Source: an uncultured Bacteroidales bacterium (GTDB taxonomy: Bacteria; Bacteroidota; Bacteroidia; Bacteroidales; Paludibacteraceae). Taken from it: a stretch of 15,074 nucleotides of DNA. Below the pieces are notes generated by a model. It worked only from the letters and a program-made list of their open reading frames with translations, had not been told where the DNA came from and searched no databases. The stretch spans positions 1-15,074 of the forward strand of contig CAKVBV010000060.1 of the NCBI GenBank assembly GCA_934725535.1, read 5' to 3'. Within the stretch, counting starts at the first letter, position 1; every line of letters starts with the position of its first letter. The translations under genes and the position numbers were made by a program. This document shows, piece after piece, positions 1 through 6,576 of the stretch.

Positions 1-16
1 CCCTCTGACTTTGTAG

Positions 17-24
17 TACCTTTG
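17..24 (+). promoter_or_regulatory. Bacteroidota promoter -7 box of the left-edge RNA
   Basis: TACCTTTG matches the TAnnTTTG -7 element used by the Bacteroidota primary sigma factor and is identical to the box in front of the tRNA-Glu gene further right. The partner TTTG would lie just left of base 1, so only half of the promoter can be seen. Transcription would start near base 30, exactly where the first hairpin of the RNA candidate begins. Confidence 0.55.
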
Positions 25-274
25 CATCGTGATTCAAGGTGTTGAATCCGGTAGGCTGCAGACGTAAGCAGCCCGTGTTCTTTGACGTACGAAATACTGC
101 CCGAGAGGGTGGTCTGTTAGCATCGGCAGGAAGGCCTGTCGATACGAGTAATTAGCCGTTGACTACACAGAGGGTGTCAGGCAAAGAGGGTAGGCAATGA
201 GAGATGGGTTCCGCATAATGTCCTTGGTACGCGGTCAAGCGCTATGTGTCTCAGTGGCAAGGTATGCGTAGTCT

Positions 275-305
275 ATCCCTTGCTCATCCCTTGCGTATCC
301 CTTGC
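275..305 (+). repeat. three tandem copies of ATCCCTTGC, period 11
   Basis: The copies are at 275-283, 286-294 and 297-305. A complementary GCAAGG sits at 257-262, so any one copy could pair with it and form alternative stems inside the RNA candidate. Confidence 0.7.
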
Positions 306-317
306 TGTTTTGCACGA

Positions 318-346
318 AAAAGACCCGAGGGGGAATCGGGTCTTTT
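318..346. terminator. bidirectional intrinsic terminator
   Basis: AAAAGACCCGA (318-328) and TCGGGTCTTTT (336-346) form a perfect 11-bp stem with a 7-nt loop. T-rich ends are present in both directions. It can end the plus-strand RNA and also the minus-strand peptidase mRNA, whose stop codon is at 374. Confidence 0.85.
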
Positions 347-373
347 GGGGTGGAAATCGGTTAATAAATGTAA

Positions 374-2452
374 TTATTGCTTGGGTTCTTTGAGCCAGCG
401 GTCGAGCCATGCGAAGAATGTGCGCTGCCAGAGAATGCCGTTCTGCGGCTGGAGCACCCAGTGGTTCTCGTCGGGGAAGATGAGGAGTTCGGCAGGTACG
501 CCGCGCATCTTGGCGGCATCAAAGGCTGCCATACCTTGGTTGGCAAGGATGCGGTAGTCCTTTTCACCGTGGATACAGAGGATTGGCGTGTCCCATTTGT
601 CCACAAAGCGGTGGGGCGAATTGGCAAAGGTGCGCTGCGCGGTCTTGTTGTCCTTGTCCCAATAAGCACCGCCCATGTCCCAGTTGGCGAACCATTTCTC
701 CTCGGTCTCGAGGTACTGCATCTCCATATTGAAGATACCATCGTGGGCGATGAAGGCTTTGAAACGGTGGTCGTGGTGACCAGCCAGCCAATAGATGCTG
801 AAGCCGCCAAAGGACGCTCCGACACAGCCGAGGTGGTCTTTGTCCACATAGGGTTCGTTGGCTGCGAACTCGTCGATGGCAGTGAGGTAGTCGCGCATAC
901 ATTGTCCGCCGTAGTCACCGCTGATAGCCTCGTTCCATTCCATGCCGAAGCCCGGGAGTCCGCGGCGGTTGGGGGCAACGATGATGTAGTCGTTGGCAGC
1001 CATCATCATGAAGTTCCAGCGGTAGGACCAGAACTGGCTGACAGGCGACTGGGGACCTCCCTCGCAGTAGAGGAGGGTGGGGTATTTCTTGGTCGGGTCA
1101 AAGTGCGGCGGGTAGATTATCCATGTGAGCATCTGCTTGCCGTCGGTGGTCTTCTGCCAGCGCGGAATGACGGTGCCCATCTCGATTTGGGCGTAGATAT
1201 TCTCGTTTTCGGTGGTCAGTTGGACGGGTTCTTGTCCCGCTTGGAAGCGGTAAACCTCGTTGGCTTCGCGCATGGAGTGGCGCATGCAATAGTAGGTGTC
1301 GCCGATGCTGGCGCAGGGTACGAAGTCGTATTGACCGGAGGTGAGGCAGGTGATTTTGCCTTGCAGGTCGGTGAGGTAGAGCATGGCTGTGGCGTGCCAT
1401 ACTGCGCTGAATACGAGGGTGTTGTCGTCTTTCCAGTAGTACTCGTCCACGTTGGTGTCGAGCCCCTCGGTGAGCCAACGCACTTCGCCTGTTTCGAGGT
1501 TCTTGACCATGAGGCGGTTCTGGTCGCTCTCGTAGCCGTCGCGTGCCATGCTGAGCCATGCAATATACTGACCATCAGGCGAATAGGACGGGTTGGTGTC
1601 GTAGCCTGCGTTGGGGGCTGTGATGTTCTTGTGCAGTTTGGTGTCGAGGTCGTAGAGGTAGATGTCGGAGTTGGTGGAGACGGCATAGTCGAGACCCGCT
1701 TTCTTGCGGCAGGTGTAGGCTATCTGCTGCCCGTCAGGACTCCATGCGAGTTGCTCGATACCACCGAAGGGCTTCATGGGACTCTCGTAGGGTGTGCCGT
1801 CAAGGATGTCCACTATGTTGCTGACTATCAATTGTCTGCCATCGTTTCGGAGGTCGCACAGGAAGGGGTGCGGGGCGGTCTCCGTCCACTCGTCCCAGTG
1901 CTTGTACATGAGGTCGTCCACCACGCGCCCCGAGGCAAGAGGCAGATCGGGGTATTTGTCCGCCGTTGTGGGTACGGTCTTGACCTGCGCGATGAGGATG
2001 ATTTTGTCGCGTTTTGACGAGAGCAGGAAGCCTTCGATGTCGCGGTCGAAGCCCTGCAGGCACAGTTCGTGGGGGTTGGACAGCCCTTCGGTGAGGTAGA
2101 GTTTACCGCCACGCAGATACGCCACTTGCTCGTTGCCCCACCATGCGGGGCTGTTGCCTACGAACTCATGGTAGGTCTGGAGGTGGTTGTCGGTCTCGTT
2201 GGCGAGGCGTACCCACGTGGTGGAGCGGTTCTCGGGGACGCTGTAGTAACTGACGGTGTAGAGTACGTTGCCCGTTTCGGGATCGGGCATGACACTGTTG
2301 ATACGCCCCATCGCCCAGAGGGCTTCGGGGGTGAGACGACCGCCTTCAATGGTGATTTGCGGTTTGGTGACGGGCGGCAGGTTGTCCGCCTCTTTCTGTT
2401 GGCAGGAGGCTGCCAGTAGGGCAATAGTAGCCATTAGGATAAGTTTTCGCAT
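374..2452 (-). CDS. dpp5: DPP5-like S9 prolyl oligopeptidase lipoprotein
   Basis: A 692-aa serine exopeptidase of family S9, expected to trim dipeptides from imported oligopeptides in the cell envelope. Residues 1-17 form a lipoprotein signal peptide with lipobox LAASC, so Cys17 should be lipidated. Residues about 40-420 form a beta-propeller with TolB/WD40-like blades (WSPDGQ near 237, YSPDGQ near 290). The C-terminal alpha/beta hydrolase domain has a complete triad: Ser547 in GASFGG, Asp632 in HGEKDYR and His664 in PDENHW. Length and triad spacing agree, from memory, with Porphyromonas gingivalis DPP5 (684 aa, each triad residue shifted by about 5), which is the basis of the symbol. An acylaminoacyl-peptidase-type specificity is the main alternative. 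It is transcribed alone; the gene upstream on the same strand is 135 nt away with a promoter and hairpin between. Confidence 0.93.
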   Translation of the reverse strand: MRKLILMATIALLAASCQQKEADNLPPVTKPQITIEGGRLTPEALWAMGRINSVMPDPETGNVLYTVSYYSVPENRSTTWVRLANETDNHLQTYHEFVGNSPAWWGNEQVAYLRGGKLYLTEGLSNPHELCLQGFDRDIEGFLLSSKRDKIILIAQVKTVPTTADKYPDLPLASGRVVDDLMYKHWDEWTETAPHPFLCDLRNDGRQLIVSNIVDILDGTPYESPMKPFGGIEQLAWSPDGQQIAYTCRKKAGLDYAVSTNSDIYLYDLDTKLHKNITAPNAGYDTNPSYSPDGQYIAWLSMARDGYESDQNRLMVKNLETGEVRWLTEGLDTNVDEYYWKDDNTLVFSAVWHATAMLYLTDLQGKITCLTSGQYDFVPCASIGDTYYCMRHSMREANEVYRFQAGQEPVQLTTENENIYAQIEMGTVIPRWQKTTDGKQMLTWIIYPPHFDPTKKYPTLLYCEGGPQSPVSQFWSYRWNFMMMAANDYIIVAPNRRGLPGFGMEWNEAISGDYGGQCMRDYLTAIDEFAANEPYVDKDHLGCVGASFGGFSIYWLAGHHDHRFKAFIAHDGIFNMEMQYLETEEKWFANWDMGGAYWDKDNKTAQRTFANSPHRFVDKWDTPILCIHGEKDYRILANQGMAAFDAAKMRGVPAELLIFPDENHWVLQPQNGILWQRTFFAWLDRWLKEPKQ

Positions 2453-2498
2453 ATTGGTTTGTCTTGTTTTTTGTCATGGTATGTCGTGCACAAAAGAA

Positions 2499-2552
2499 GC
2501 GGCACCGCCATCCTGCGTGTCTGCGACCACAATGCAGGGTGAACGGTGCCGC
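2499..2552 (-). repeat. inverted repeat overlapping promoter and leader
   Basis: GCGGCACCG (2499-2507) and CGGTGCCGC (2544-2552) are perfect 9-bp arms, with an inner CCTGC/GCAGG pair (2512-2516 and 2534-2538). On the minus strand the structure is followed by TTCTTTT. It could terminate read-through from the DUF4097-like gene or act as an attenuator or 5' stabiliser for the peptidase mRNA. One arm overlaps the predicted transcription start. Confidence 0.6.
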
Positions 2553-2559
2553 AAAGGTA
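2552..2559 (-). promoter_or_regulatory. promoter -7 box of the S9 peptidase gene
   Basis: Read on the minus strand this is TACCTTTG. A weak -33 element (GTTG, 2580-2583) lies 20 nt upstream. Transcription would start near 2545, leaving a leader of about 90 nt before the ATG at 2452. Confidence 0.55.
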
Positions 2560-2587
2560 CTGCTTTTCGGGCAAATATGCAACAGAT

Positions 2588-3322
2588 TTACTTGGCTTTC
2601 TCGATGCGCATATTGCCGTTGACGGTCTCCAAATCTATCTTTGTCACGGGGTTGGTACCTGCGTAGAACTCGCCATCGCGTCGGCTGTGGCTGTAGGTGC
2701 CTGGGATGTCGGACGAGAATTTGCCGTTGACAGTCTCGTATTCCGCCACGAAATCCTTGTCGGCAGGCTGCACCACCGTCAGCGAACCGTTGACGGATTC
2801 GATAGTTATCTTTCTGCCTGGCAGCAAGTTATGCACACTTACATCGCCATTCACCGTTTCGATTCCTATCTCGGCTGCACGTACCGCTACCCTGATGTTG
2901 CCGTTGACGGTCTCAATGTCGATGTCGCTGTACTCGCTGTTGCGCGGCAGGGTGAGCAGCAAGTCCTTCTGAATACTTTTTTTTGTCTTCCAATGTCCTG
3001 ATTGACAGAAGCGTATCTCCAATTCTCCGTTGTGTATCAGGTAGCGCATTTTGAGGTGATTGTCCTCGTCTTTGGGGCGGACAGTCTCTTCCCAAGTGGG
3101 GACTTTCACATCACCGAACACCACTTTGATGTCTCCGTTCACCCAGTCGATGTCTATCGAATGTATTTTCTCGGTGGTGGAGCCGTTGCCTGCCGTGTAG
3201 AGGTGGGCATTGTCGTACGTGTAGTTGATGCTGTTGTCTGCTTTCGCGAACATAGTACACCCCATCAGAGCCACTGTGAACAAGGCGATTCTCGCCGTTG
3301 CTGTCATTGTTGTTGATTTCAT
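2588..3322 (-). CDS. exported DUF4097-like beta-repeat protein
   Basis: A 244-aa exported protein resembling the DUF4097 adhesin-like beta-helix family, whose molecular role is not established. I chose the internal start MKSTTM at 3322 rather than the upstream in-frame Met at 3355, because the -7 box (3353-3360) overlaps that Met and transcription would begin after it. The N-terminus is a signal peptide (ARIALFTVALMGC, then AKA-D). It could be cut by signal peptidase I after AKA or, less surely, lipidated at LMGC. The mature part carries six copies of a [ET/ES/DW]VNG[DNSK] motif, each presumably starting a rung of a right-handed beta structure. Only about half of the protein shows the motif; the middle (WEETVRPKDEDNH) interrupts it. 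Secreted or periplasmic location is inferred. Confidence 0.8.
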   Translation of the reverse strand: MKSTTMTATARIALFTVALMGCTMFAKADNSINYTYDNAHLYTAGNGSTTEKIHSIDIDWVNGDIKVVFGDVKVPTWEETVRPKDEDNHLKMRYLIHNGELEIRFCQSGHWKTKKSIQKDLLLTLPRNSEYSDIDIETVNGNIRVAVRAAEIGIETVNGDVSVHNLLPGRKITIESVNGSLTVVQPADKDFVAEYETVNGKFSSDIPGTYSHSRRDGEFYAGTNPVTKIDLETVNGNMRIEKAK

Positions 3323-3352
3323 CGTTTTATGTATTTGGTTTTGTTTCGGTTG

Positions 3353-3384
3353 CAAAATTACGATATTTCAGGCGACTGTGCAAG
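3353..3384 (-). promoter_or_regulatory. promoter of the DUF4097-like gene
   Basis: On the minus strand the -7 box is TAATTTTG (3353-3360), with CTTG (3381-3384) 20 nt upstream. The expected start near 3346 decides the choice of the start codon at 3322. Confidence 0.6.
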
Positions 3385-3403
3385 ATGCGGCATCAGAAAA
3401 ACC

Positions 3404-3431
3404 ATCGCACATCCCGACGATGTGAAGCGAT
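3404..3431. repeat. bulged inverted repeat in the divergent intergenic region
   Basis: ATCGCACATC (3404-3413) pairs with GATGT (3419-3423) and GCGAT (3427-3431), giving 10 bp with a 3-nt bulge. It sits between the divergent promoters of the DUF4097-like and TatD genes, so an operator is possible, but nothing proves it. Confidence 0.45.
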
Positions 3432-3501
3432 AAGGCGTTCTATTCAGTCCTGTATGGTATGGGGTATCTACTTGCTGGTTGTGCCGATTTGCTTGTGTGT
3501 C

Positions 3502-3532
3502 TTGCTGTTTTTCGGAATTTGTTGTATCTTTG
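3502..3532 (+). promoter_or_regulatory. promoter of the TatD-family gene
   Basis: TTG (3502-3504), a 20-nt spacer and TATCTTTG (3525-3532) fit the Bacteroidota promoter. The predicted start near 3539 lies before the ATG at 3576 and after the upstream in-frame ATG at 3459. Confidence 0.65.
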
Positions 3533-3575
3533 TGGGCTAATCTATGATGTCATACCTTGTTACTGCTCAAGTAAA

Positions 3576-4349
3576 ATGATTGATACACATTGCCACATCG
3601 ACGACCCGCTGTACACCGAAAACCTTGACGCTTTTCTTGCCGAACAGAAAGCGGGCGGGGTGGAGTGCATACTTGTGCCGGGGGTGGACGAGACCTCTGT
3701 TCAGAGTGTCTTGTCGGTCTGCAGGTCTTTCCCCGACTATCTGTATCCCGCACTGGGACTGCATCCCGAAAATGTTACCGACCACTGGCAGGAGCAACTG
3801 CGGCAGATACACGAAGCCGTCCTTTCCTGTCAGAACACCTCACAACCGCTTGTTGCAATAGGCGAGATAGGACTCGACTACCATTTCGACTCTACGCGCA
3901 AGGCAGAGCAGCAGGCTGTCCTGCGCACACAAATGCAATGGGCAGCCGACCTGCAACTGCCGGTGATGATTCATAGCCGTGATGCCACGGAAGACTGCCT
4001 GACTATCCTACGCGAATACCCTTCCGTTACGGGCGTCATGCACTGCTTCAGCGGCAGCAGAGAGACTGCCCTGCAAATCCTGCAAATGGACTATTACCTC
4101 GGTATCGGGGGCATCTTGACGTTCAAAAACTGTAAATTGGCGGACACGCTTGCGGCTCTTCCGCCGGAGCGGATAGTCTTGGAGACCGACGCTCCCTATA
4201 TGGCACCGGTGCCGCATCGGGGACAACACAACGAGAGCCGTTGGATTTCCTATGTCATTCAGCGGCTGGCTGATGTATATCAATGCTCTCCCGAGCATAT
4301 TGATGCTGTAACCACCGCCAATGCCAAGCGACTTTTCCATATCGGATAG
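3576..4349 (+). CDS. tatD: TatD-family metal-dependent DNase
   Basis: A 257-aa cytoplasmic metal-dependent hydrolase of the TatD/YcfH family (TIM barrel), whose studied members are deoxyribonucleases or exonucleases. All metal ligands are visible: HxH near the N-terminus (DTHCHID, His5 and His7), Glu97 in GEIGLDYH, His133 in MIHSR, His156 in MHCFSG and Asp205 in ETDAPY. The length is standard. The reading frame is open 39 codons further upstream, but that part is hydrophobic, absent from the family and lies largely before the predicted transcription start. The chosen ATG places DTHCHID directly at the N-terminus, as in homologues. The symbol is at family level; it may be the YcfH or YabD type. 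It converges with tex, with only 39 nt between stop codons and no clear hairpin there. Confidence 0.94.
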   Translation: MIDTHCHIDDPLYTENLDAFLAEQKAGGVECILVPGVDETSVQSVLSVCRSFPDYLYPALGLHPENVTDHWQEQLRQIHEAVLSCQNTSQPLVAIGEIGLDYHFDSTRKAEQQAVLRTQMQWAADLQLPVMIHSRDATEDCLTILREYPSVTGVMHCFSGSRETALQILQMDYYLGIGGILTFKNCKLADTLAALPPERIVLETDAPYMAPVPHRGQHNESRWISYVIQRLADVYQCSPEHIDAVTTANAKRLFHIG

Positions 4350-4388
4350 CCTGCAGAACAACCAAACAAAAGAAACACAAGCAATTAC

Positions 4389-6512
4389 CTACACCTGTTT
4401 CAGGGATAGTTGTATGCGGTTGCGGGCATGGTCTATCCCAATCACACGCACGCGGACGTGCTGATGAAGGTGCAGCACCTCATTGGGGTCGGTGATACGG
4501 CGGTCTGCCATCTCGGAGATATGGATGAGTCCGTCTTTGTGTACCCCCAAGTCCACGAAAGCCCCGAAGTTGGAGATATTGGTCACAATCCCCGGCAACA
4601 CCATACCCGCTTGCAGGTCGTCAATGGTATGCACATTGTCATCAAAGCGGAACTCCTCTATCTGTGTACGGGGATCGCGCGAAGGTTTCTCCAACTCATG
4701 AAGGATGTCTGTGAGTGTCGGTAGCCCCACTTCATCGGACACATAGCGTTGTATATCTATCTGTTGGCGCAGGTCGGCACGTTGCATCAAGTCTTGTACC
4801 GTACAACTGAGGTCGTGTGCCATTTGCTCTACTATACGATACCGCTCGGGATGCACTGCCGAGTTGTCAAGAGGCATATCCGATTCCGTAACACGTAAGA
4901 AACCTGCAGACTGTTCAAAGGTTTTGGCTCCCATCTTTGGTACGTGCAGTAATGCTTTCCTGTTGGGAAACGCCCCATGCTCGGCGCGGTAGTCCACGAT
5001 GTTTTGAGCCAATGCAGGACCGAGACCGGAGATATAGGTAAGCAGATGCCTGCTGGCGGTATTCACGTCCACACCCACATGGTTCACCACGCTTTCCACT
5101 GTCTGGCGGAGACTCTCGCCGAGACGTGTCTGGTTTACATCGTGCTGATACTGACCGACACCTATGGACTTGGGGTCTATCTTCACCAGTTCTGCCAATG
5201 GGTCCATCAGCCTGCGCCCTATCGATACGGCACCGCGTACCGTTACATCCTCATCGGGAAACTCTTCCCTGCCGAGTTTGGATGCCGAATATACCGATGC
5301 CCCGCTCTCGCTCACTACGAATACTTGGGGCTTTTCCAGCATTGGCTCCATGGTATGACGTACCATCTGTTCCGTTTCACGGCTTGCAGTACCATTGCCG
5401 ATAGCGATGGCCTGCACATGGTATGTATGGAGCAGTTCCTGCAGTGTCTTGGTCGCCTGCACGGTATTGAGGAATACCACCGTATGGTGGAGCAAATCAC
5501 CCTGCGCGGATAGTACCACCACCTTGCACCCTGTTCGGAACCCAGGGTCCAGAGCCAGGACACGTTTCTGACCGAGAGGCGACTCCAATAGCAGTTGCCG
5601 CAGGTTGGTAGCAAACACGCGAATGGCTTCGGTATCTGCCTTTTCCTTACTGCTGGCGGCAAACTCAGTCTCTATGGAGGGCTTGAGGAGGCGTTTGTAA
5701 CTATCCTCCAACGCTAATTCCACCTGGTATGCGGCATCGTTGTTGGCTCGCAGAAAACGATGTGCCAGTTTGTCAAGGGCTTTCTCTTTGTCGGGTGAGA
5801 TGTCCACGCGGATATAGCCCTCGCTCTCGGCACGGCGGATAGCCAACAACCGGTGCGAGGATATACGACGGAGTGGTTCACTGATAGCGAAATAATCCTT
5901 GTAGTTTTGTGCTTCGGGACTGTCTGCTTTATCCTTGACTACCTTGGTGGTGATGACGGCGGTGTATGTAAACTCCCTTCGTATGGCAGCACGTGCAGGC
6001 TCGTCTTGACTTATCCATTCGGCGATGATGTCGCGTGCTCCTTGCAGGGCTGCACTGGTGTCAGGCACGTTCTTCTCTTTGCTTACGAAACGCTTTGCAA
6101 GGTCATCAGGACGGGTGTTGTCTTGCTTCCATAGTTGTTTAGCCAAAGGCTCCAGCCCCTGTTCCTTGGCTACATCGGCACGTGTCTTGCGGTGAGGCTT
6201 GTACGGTAGGTAGATGTCCTCTAATTCGGTGGTGTCCCACGAAGCCTCTATACGTTGGCGCAGTTCGGGTGTCAGTTTCCCTTGTCCCTCAATAGTGTCC
6301 ATGATTGTCTGCTTGCGGTCATCCAACTCAAGGAAACGGTGGTACTCGTCGGCAATCTTGCCTATCTGTACTTCGTTAAGACTGCCTGTTTGCTCTTTGC
6401 GGTAGCGGGCAATAAAGGGGATGGTTGCCTTGTCGTTTAGTAACGCAATAGTGGCTGCCACCTGCCGTACACCGATGCCTACGCGGGGAGAGATAAGGGA
6501 AGAAAAGTCCAT
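4389..6512 (-). CDS. tex: Tex-family S1 RNA-binding protein
   Basis: A 707-aa cytoplasmic Tex protein, a homologue of eukaryotic Spt6 thought to act in transcription and RNA handling. Domains run in family order. They are the N-terminal Tex helical region (about 1-190, with IPFIARYRKE and LEDIYLPYKPHRKTRA), the YqgF/RNase H-like fold (about 316-440, starting VLALDPGFRTG), helix-hairpin-helix motifs (about 490-560, SGLGPALAQNIV and VPKMGAKTFEQ), and the C-terminal S1 domain (about 635-705, GIVTNISNFGAFVDLGVHKDG). The length is close to that of other bacterial members and nothing is missing. The gene starts 64 nt after the dsbD stop on the same strand. The gap has a 10-nt palindrome ATAGTACTAT (6563-6572) but no convincing promoter, so co-transcription with nadE and dsbD is likely. 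Confidence 0.96.
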   Translation of the reverse strand: MDFSSLISPRVGIGVRQVAATIALLNDKATIPFIARYRKEQTGSLNEVQIGKIADEYHRFLELDDRKQTIMDTIEGQGKLTPELRQRIEASWDTTELEDIYLPYKPHRKTRADVAKEQGLEPLAKQLWKQDNTRPDDLAKRFVSKEKNVPDTSAALQGARDIIAEWISQDEPARAAIRREFTYTAVITTKVVKDKADSPEAQNYKDYFAISEPLRRISSHRLLAIRRAESEGYIRVDISPDKEKALDKLAHRFLRANNDAAYQVELALEDSYKRLLKPSIETEFAASSKEKADTEAIRVFATNLRQLLLESPLGQKRVLALDPGFRTGCKVVVLSAQGDLLHHTVVFLNTVQATKTLQELLHTYHVQAIAIGNGTASRETEQMVRHTMEPMLEKPQVFVVSESGASVYSASKLGREEFPDEDVTVRGAVSIGRRLMDPLAELVKIDPKSIGVGQYQHDVNQTRLGESLRQTVESVVNHVGVDVNTASRHLLTYISGLGPALAQNIVDYRAEHGAFPNRKALLHVPKMGAKTFEQSAGFLRVTESDMPLDNSAVHPERYRIVEQMAHDLSCTVQDLMQRADLRQQIDIQRYVSDEVGLPTLTDILHELEKPSRDPRTQIEEFRFDDNVHTIDDLQAGMVLPGIVTNISNFGAFVDLGVHKDGLIHISEMADRRITDPNEVLHLHQHVRVRVIGIDHARNRIQLSLKQV

Positions 6513-6576
6513 GATAGTTAATCTGTATTATGGCGCAAAAAGAGTAATATCTTTTTGTATAGATAGTACTATTCTG

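Larger units (their letters stand above)
30..346 (+). ncRNA. unassigned structured RNA candidate
   Basis: No convincing protein is encoded here, but the stretch from the promoter box to a strong terminator is dense in stable hairpins. They are GATTCAA/TTGAATC with loop GGTG (31-48), GGCTGC/GCAGCC (54-73), ACTGCCC/GGGTGGT closed by a GAGA tetraloop with two G-U pairs (96-113), and a 9-bp stem at 122-130 with 135-143. A bulged stem lies around 158-179. The 3' part carries three copies of ATCCCTTGC. The core signatures of RNase P RNA, tmRNA and SRP RNA are absent. I cannot assign a family. It could be a 6S-like or other regulatory sRNA of about 315 nt, or the leader or tail of something starting outside the window. 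The gene downstream runs the other way, so it is not an obvious riboswitch for it. Confidence 0.5.

Noticed and set aside
30..346. RNase P RNA, tmRNA or SRP RNA
   Set aside because: The conserved cores (such as GAAAGTCCGGGC of RNase P, the tRNA-like ends of tmRNA, and the GGAAGCAGCC loop context of SRP RNA) are not found. GCAGCC at 68-73 is only a stem of a local hairpin.
246..557. 103-codon plus-strand frame across the terminator
   Set aside because: It runs through the RNA repeats and the terminator stem and into the antisense of the peptidase, and its product has no recognisable features.
377..2017. 546-codon open frame antisense to the S9 peptidase gene
   Set aside because: The opposite strand encodes a complete peptidase with an intact catalytic triad. 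The antisense product is low-complexity in Val, Gly and His and shows no domain; it is a GC-driven shadow frame.
3459..3575. 39-residue N-terminal extension of the TatD-family protein
   Set aside because: It lies largely before the predicted transcription start and is absent from the family. The DTHCHID motif starts right after the chosen ATG.
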